From the NCBI RefSeq assembly GCF_001039275.2, contig NZ_CP030117.1:5869001-5933000 (forward strand): a DNA stretch of 64,000 nucleotides, written 5' to 3'. The notes below the pieces were generated by a model. The model had not been told where the DNA came from and did not search any database. It saw only the letters and a program-made list of their open reading frames with translations. Positions 59,808-64,000 of this stretch are shown piece by piece (position 1 is the stretch's first letter; each line of letters begins with the position of its first letter). The position numbers and the translations under genes are program-made. This DNA comes from Brevibacillus brevis (GTDB lineage: Bacteria; Bacillota; Bacilli; Brevibacillales; Brevibacillaceae).

Positions 59808-61262
59808 TTACTCAGTCTTTGCATGGCGGCCTTTTGCCTCCTGAAACAAGGCCATGGCCAGCTTTCTTCTTTGTGCGTGGTCCACACAAGGAATCGGGTA
59901 GTCGAAGCCAATCTTGCAGCCTGCTTGCTCTTGAATATGCTCCGGCATGTCCCACGGTTTATGAATATATTGTAGAGGTACTTCACGCAATACGGGAAGA
60001 TATTTTTTGACGAAAACGCCGTCTGGATCAAACTTTTCCCCTTGTGTGACAGGATTGAATATCCGAAAATACGGCTGCGCATCGGTACCAGTCGAGGCAC
60101 TCCACTGCCACCCCCCAATGTTTGCCGCTTCATCGAAATCGATCAACTGCTGTGCGAAGTAGGCCATTCCCCAACGCCAATCCACAAGCAAATCCTTTGT
60201 CAAAAATGATGCAGTAATCATCCGCAGCCGATTGTGCATCCATCCCGTCTCATTCAACTGCTTCATGGCAGCATCGACAATCGGGTAGCCCGTCTCCCCT
60301 TGACACCAACGGGTAAAAAGGTCCGTCCTGTTTTCCCAAGCGACCTTTTCAAATTGTGGCAAATAGGCATGGTCAGTCGTGTGCGGATGGAAATAGAGCA
60401 CCTGCTGATAAAATTCTCTCCAAATGAGTTCCGTAAGAAAAGCTTCGATCGAGGTAACCTGCTCACCCCGTGCCCCAGCAAGCACTTCCTGTACGCTATG
60501 ATACACCGTTCGTATAGACAGAGTACCTGCGTTGAGAGCAAAAGACAGCCGGGAGGTCGCATTCACCCCTGGCATGTCGCGTTTTTCTTTATACGTATAA
60601 ATGTCACCATCTAAAAATTGCTGCAATCGTTTACGTGCCGCTTGCTCCCCGAACTGTTCCATCTCCCACTCGGTACCGATTGGTCGTTTTCGTCCAAACG
60701 CCTCCACAGTAGGAACTGGCTCACTCGCTAACTCCTTCAACCCATCCAATAGATTCCATCTTGTCGGTTGAGGGAACGGTCGGTCTTTTGGGAGCGTCTG
60801 CCAAACGCGGCGATAAGGCGTAAAAACGGCATACGGTGCCCGCAGCTTCGTCATAATTTCCCCGGGCTCATGCAAAATCAGATCCTTGCATGTATGTACA
60901 AACACGCCCTGACTGCTCAACACTTCTGACACGAGCTCGTCTCGCTTGCGAGCCTCTGGCGTATAATCCCGATTGAAAAACAGCTTATTTGCACCCGTCT
61001 CTTGCGCTAATTGACAGAGCACTTGCTGTGGGTTGCCGTGGCGAATCAGGAGGCGTCCTCCCAGTTGAGCCAAAGCGTCGTCGAGTGCAGCTATCGCGGA
61101 AAAATGCGCATACAGCCGCTTATCTCCTGCAGCCGCAGAACGACAAAGCGACTCCTCCACTATATAAACAGGGATAATCGGATCGCCTGTGAGCATAGCT
61201 GCATACAGAGCAGCATGGTCGTGCAAGCGCAGATCCCGACGGAACCAGACTATGGCAGTCAT
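59808..61262 (-). CDS. phrB: Deoxyribodipyrimidine photolyase
   Basis: 484 residues. N-terminal Rossmann domain (IVWFRRDLRLHDHAAL), C-terminal FAD domain with CQGETGYPIVDAAMKQLNETGWMHNRLRMITASFL and the GGWQWSASTGTDAQPYFRIFNP cofactor and substrate region. Class I CPD photolyase. It repairs UV dimers using light. ATG 61262 has GGGAGG nine bases upstream. An upstream frame to 61340 has no support. It lies between tdk and rpmE, where B. subtilis has no such gene. Confidence 0.95.
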   Translation of the reverse strand: MTAIVWFRRDLRLHDHAALYAAMLTGDPIIPVYIVEESLCRSAAAGDKRLYAHFSAIAALDDALAQLGGRLLIRHGNPQQVLCQLAQETGANKLFFNRDYTPEARKRDELVSEVLSSQGVFVHTCKDLILHEPGEIMTKLRAPYAVFTPYRRVWQTLPKDRPFPQPTRWNLLDGLKELASEPVPTVEAFGRKRPIGTEWEMEQFGEQAARKRLQQFLDGDIYTYKEKRDMPGVNATSRLSFALNAGTLSIRTVYHSVQEVLAGARGEQVTSIEAFLTELIWREFYQQVLYFHPHTTDHAYLPQFEKVAWENRTDLFTRWCQGETGYPIVDAAMKQLNETGWMHNRLRMITASFLTKDLLVDWRWGMAYFAQQLIDFDEAANIGGWQWSASTGTDAQPYFRIFNPVTQGEKFDPDGVFVKKYLPVLREVPLQYIHKPWDMPEHIQEQAGCKIGFDYPIPCVDHAQRRKLAMALFQEAKGRHAKTE

Positions 61263-61291
61263 CGTTTGTCCTCCCGAAAAACTTAGTGCCA

Positions 61292-61331
61292 GAAAAAGAC
61301 AAAACCAGGCAGATTGCTCTACCTGGTTGTT
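61292..61331 (-). terminator. Terminator of rpmE
   Basis: AACCAGG-(12)-CCTGGTT stem followed by TTGTCTTTTT on the minus strand, 18 bases after the rpmE stop. Confidence 0.8.
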
Positions 61332-61348
61332 CCCATACATTCTGATTC

Positions 61349-61546
61349 TTACAGATTGTATTTGCGTTTGAAACGGTCTACACGGCCGCCTGCATCAACG
61401 AATTTTTGTTTTCCTGTGAAGAAAGGGTGGCAGTTGGAGCAGATCTCCACTTTCAGCACTTGTTTCACGGAACCGGATTCAAATTCGTTACCGCATGCGC
61501 AGCTAACTGTTACTACGTTGTACTTAGGATGAATGTCTTGTTTCAT
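61349..61546 (-). CDS. rpmE: 50S ribosomal protein L31, zinc-binding type
   Basis: 65 residues. Both Cys pairs of the zinc form (SCACG and CSNC) are present, so this is the C+ RpmE rather than the zinc-free YtiA type. AAAGAGGTG precedes ATG 61546. Confidence 0.96.
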   Translation of the reverse strand: MKQDIHPKYNVVTVSCACGNEFESGSVKQVLKVEICSNCHPFFTGKQKFVDAGGRVDRFKRKYNL

Positions 61547-61610
61547 CTCTTCTACACCTCTTTCCGCCCTGAATCGTTTGCCGAAACAGAGTTATATAAA
61601 CACATATCAG

Positions 61611-61640
61611 ATAGTAGCATGAAACACTGCCAAAATGCAA
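61611..61640 (-). promoter_or_regulatory. Putative extended -10 promoter of rpmE
   Basis: Minus strand TTGCAT (61640-61635), 18 bases, TGC-TACTAT (-10 at 61616-61611). Confidence 0.5.
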
Positions 61641-61652
61641 CTGGTTGGCCGA

Positions 61653-62918
61653 TTACGCCATGTTTTTCCTACGCTGGAGCAGATCTGGAGGAATATGCGT
61701 AAACGAACCGATTACCACATCTGGCAGCTCTTGCTGATAAATTTCGATGGCTTGCTTCATGCCAAATACTTCGCCTTGCGCTTTTGGAATCATCGCCAAG
61801 TAGCTCTCTGGATCGATATTCAGATTCCGCAACTGAATCAGCTTAATGCCTGTTCTGCGGATGAACTCGATCATCGCTTCCATTTCCTCTTCGCGGTCAA
61901 ACACGCCAGGGAAGCACAGGTAGTTAATCGACGTATACACACCCTTGGATGCAGCGTACTCAGCAGAACGCGCTACATTTTCCAACGTGTAGTTGCGCGG
62001 GCGGTAGTAGGCATTATAGTGTTCGTCAATCGCACTGATGATACTCACGCGCATCAGATCAAGCCCGGCATCAACAATGCCTTTGATATGATCCGTCAAG
62101 CCCGCATTCGTATTGATGTTGATAAAGCCCATATCTGTCGTTTCCCGTACACGACGCATAGCAGGAACAATGATGGAAGCCATCGTAGAAGGCTCACCCT
62201 CGCACCCCTGTCCGAAGCTGATAATGCTCTCCGGTGTTTTCAAGTGGTGCAGCATGACTTCTACCAGCTCGTCCTCTGTCGGTTTGAAATTCATCCGTGT
62301 CTGTGGAGAAGGGAAACCACTGTCATCTGGTTGCTCGGAAATACAGCCGTAGCAACCGGCATTACAGGTATAGGAAACAGGCAAGCTGCCTTCCCAGCGG
62401 TTGAAAAAGTTATTGGAGGCCGTCAAGCATTCGTACTCCAACGCACAGTGGGACAAGTGGTTCAAAATGCGGTTTTGCGGAAACGTCTCCAACGTCTTTG
62501 CCACTCGCTGGCGCAGTTCATCCATCGGGAAGTTCAACGGGTCCCATTTGTAAATATCGTCACTCTCACGCCCCGTTACCCAGAATCGGTTATCCTTCCA
62601 GACGACTGCGGAATAGCCAAACAACGGCAGCTTGCTTTCCTTGTTCGTTTTCACATAGCCTGGCAGCAAGAGCCTTGTAATTCCTTGTGGCACAAGTGCG
62701 CCTACTGCTGTACAGCCATCCAACTTGACCATTTCACCTGTGTCAGGGTCCATTCCGATCGGCTCGGTGTCCGGCAAACTGACCAACGTCGATCCTTCCG
62801 GGAGCGGGATCAGTTCTTCTTCCAGAATTTCTGTCAATATATCTCCGTTACGAGCCACTGCAAAAAGACCTGGGTGGTCGTATACATTGCCTTTTTCATC
62901 TGCGTAAACTAAATACAT
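61653..62918 (-). CDS. Radical SAM protein of unknown substrate
   Basis: 421 residues from ATG 62918 (GAGG ten bases upstream). The radical SAM motif is Cys185-x3-Cys189-x2-Cys192 (YTCNAGCYGC), followed by ESIISFGQGCEGEPS, NINTNAG and RVSIISAIDEHYNAYYRP, as in SPASM-less activating or MoaA-like radical SAM folds. The first 180 residues are unusual: MYLVYADEKGNVYDHPGLFAVARNGD looks like a small beta-domain, and HCALEYECL adds two Cys. No precursor peptide or partner enzyme is adjacent; the neighbours are rpmE and a LysM/M23 peptidase. I cannot name the substrate. Confidence 0.85.
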   Translation of the reverse strand: MYLVYADEKGNVYDHPGLFAVARNGDILTEILEEELIPLPEGSTLVSLPDTEPIGMDPDTGEMVKLDGCTAVGALVPQGITRLLLPGYVKTNKESKLPLFGYSAVVWKDNRFWVTGRESDDIYKWDPLNFPMDELRQRVAKTLETFPQNRILNHLSHCALEYECLTASNNFFNRWEGSLPVSYTCNAGCYGCISEQPDDSGFPSPQTRMNFKPTEDELVEVMLHHLKTPESIISFGQGCEGEPSTMASIIVPAMRRVRETTDMGFININTNAGLTDHIKGIVDAGLDLMRVSIISAIDEHYNAYYRPRNYTLENVARSAEYAASKGVYTSINYLCFPGVFDREEEMEAMIEFIRRTGIKLIQLRNLNIDPESYLAMIPKAQGEVFGMKQAIEIYQQELPDVVIGSFTHIPPDLLQRRKNMA

Positions 62919-62988
62919 GGGAAAATCGCCTCGCTTCTTTGCTTTGCCCATTGTATCGCATTGAAAAAGCAATGTAAATTGTATAGGG

Positions 62989-63891
62989 TTACCTGCCAAG
63001 ATAGGGAAGTGGATTAATCGGCACATCATCCTGTCGCACTTCAAAGTGCAAATGATATCCCGTAGAGTTACCCGTTTGCCCCATGTATCCCAATATCTCC
63101 CCCGCTTCTACAGTTTGACCAGGTGACACCAGCAAGAGACGCATATGGGCATAAAAAGTTTGCAAGCCATCTCCGTGATCAATTACGACCATCCGCCCGT
63201 ACCCTGACCTGTTGGCCCCTGCCTCCACAACAACTCCTGCCCTTGCTGCCAAGATCGGTGTCTTTGCTTCCTGTTCATTCCACAAATCCACACCCTTGTG
63301 TGTTTTTCCCCAACGCGCACCAAATCCGCTTGTAAGCGTAGCTTCTCTGACTGGCCAACTGAGACCGCCGCGAATCCTCGTAATCACTTGCCGACTTGCC
63401 GCTTGAACGGCACTTCGCTTCTGCTCTGGATCATTGCCCAACATCGGATTACCCTTAGCGATAGGGACATACACGACCTGTCCTACATACAGGTTGTCCG
63501 ACAGCCATTTTAGTAGCGGATTTCGTTCGATTAACGATTCCCGACTCACACCATACCGTCTTGCTATGTAATCCAGCGTTTCTCCTCGTTTCACCATATG
63601 TCCGACTTCATCACGCTTGATAATTAGCTTCATGCCCACACTCAACAGATGGGGATTCGTAATACTATTAGCCTCTACCAGATTTTTCAAAGATAGACCG
63701 TAGCGCTGGGCAATACCGGATAGCGTATCTCCTTGCCGAACAGCGTACACCACCGATTTTCCTTTCGTTGCTGGTGAGGGTGAAGCCAGACTGGCATAGG
63801 GATTAAACGCTTTAAATAGCGCCTGCTCCACGACAGCTTTTTTCGCTTCCATCTGTGACTCCACCGGAGCGCTAACTTGCACGTACTCCAC
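62989..63891 (-). CDS. LysM-domain M23 family metallopeptidase
   Basis: 300 residues. Two LysM modules (about 48-92: YAVRQGDTLSGIAQRYGLS; about 97-143: HMVKRGETLDYIARRYGVS) precede an M23 endopeptidase (about 180-298) with complete zinc ligands in KTHKGVDLW and HLHFEV. LysM binds glycan; M23 cuts peptide cross-links. GTG 63891 has AAGGAGG nine bases upstream. No signal peptide is visible and an in-frame stop lies ten codons upstream, so secretion would have to be non-classical or occur into the spore or mother-cell compartment on lysis. Confidence 0.9.
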   Translation of the reverse strand: MEYVQVSAPVESQMEAKKAVVEQALFKAFNPYASLASPSPATKGKSVVYAVRQGDTLSGIAQRYGLSLKNLVEANSITNPHLLSVGMKLIIKRDEVGHMVKRGETLDYIARRYGVSRESLIERNPLLKWLSDNLYVGQVVYVPIAKGNPMLGNDPEQKRSAVQAASRQVITRIRGGLSWPVREATLTSGFGARWGKTHKGVDLWNEQEAKTPILAARAGVVVEAGANRSGYGRMVVIDHGDGLQTFYAHMRLLLVSPGQTVEAGEILGYMGQTGNSTGYHLHFEVRQDDVPINPLPYLGR

Positions 63892-63944
63892 GAAGCATCT
63901 CCTCCTTCTTTTCCAGCTCCCTTCCTAACGGTATGCCAACGCCA

Positions 63945-63984
63945 CAAAAAAAATGACGGTGAGTCATCATGAACTCACCGTCGT
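63945..63984 (-). terminator. Terminator of the gene beyond the right edge
   Basis: GACGGTGAGT-TCATGATG-ACTCACCGTC stem followed by ATTTTTTTT on the minus strand. The gene it serves lies past 64000. Confidence 0.85.
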
Positions 63985-64000
63985 GCTAGCTGCTTTCCCT

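Overview
The window is a dense, almost entirely minus-strand chromosomal segment of an aerobic, endospore-forming, motile Firmicute with an S-layer type envelope. The evidence is the set spoIID, spoIIQ, spoIIID and spoIIR, the flagellar rod genes flhO/flhP, an SLH-domain protein, and gene order closely following the Bacillus subtilis ywpB-mbl-spoIIID-spoIIQ-spoIID-murA-ywmB-ywzB ... atp-upp-glyA-ywlG-rpiB-ywlE-mntP-ywlC-spoIIR-prmC-prfA-tdk-rpmE block. The presence of an 11-gene nuo operon, absent from B. subtilis, and the protein flavour suggest Brevibacillus or a close relative. That is inference from memory, not a database match. Only one convincing gene (54678..55475) lies on the plus strand. 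No rRNA, tRNA, IS element, prophage or CRISPR array was seen.

Layout by position. 1-3665: 5' part of a very large secreted multi-domain surface protein. 3.8-5.7 kb: tagA-tagO, the first steps of wall polymer linkage-unit synthesis. 5.8-7.4 kb: fabZ, pgsA and a small EpuA-like membrane protein. 7.4-10.6 kb: spoIIID-mbl-flhO-flhP. 10.8-15.2 kb: spoIIQ, spoIID, murA, ywmB, ywzB. 15.3-26.0 kb: nuoABCDHIJKLMN with its promoter. 26.3-27.0 kb: a gene I do not recognise. 27.3-34.7 kb: the complete F1Fo ATP synthase operon including atpI and an unlisted-size atpZ that appears to start at CTG. 34.7-38.1 kb: a thiolase and a Fur-type controlled AraC-regulator/siderophore-binding-protein fusion. 38.2-44.0 kb: bioADBFHC under a BirA-like operator. 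44.1-44.35 kb: a 212-bp imperfect palindrome. 44.4-47.6 kb: an SLH-anchored phosphodiester glycosidase. 47.8-54.4 kb: wecB/mnaA, upp, glyA, ywlG, rpiB, ywlE, mntP, sua5/ywlC. 54.4-54.6 kb: a cluster of DnaA-box-like sequences. 55.5-63.9 kb: spoIIR, prmC, prfA, a YhcN-type lipoprotein, tdk, photolyase, rpmE, a radical SAM protein and a LysM/M23 peptidase.

Functionally the window joins energy conservation (complex I lacking the NuoEFG NADH module, ATP synthase), envelope construction (tagO/tagA, murA, mbl, mnaA, SLH protein), sporulation engulfment checkpoints (SpoIIR, SpoIID, SpoIIQ, SpoIIID), translation termination (prfA, prmC), nucleotide and one-carbon salvage (upp, tdk, glyA) and biotin synthesis. 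The observations most worth following are the regulator-lipoprotein fusion with a strong internal ribosome binding site in front of its own signal peptide, the DnaA-box cluster at sua5/ywlC, the 120-bp tandem repeats that give NuoC a 270-residue Ala/Lys/Glu extension, the CTG-started atpZ, and the palindromic element next to the biotin operon.
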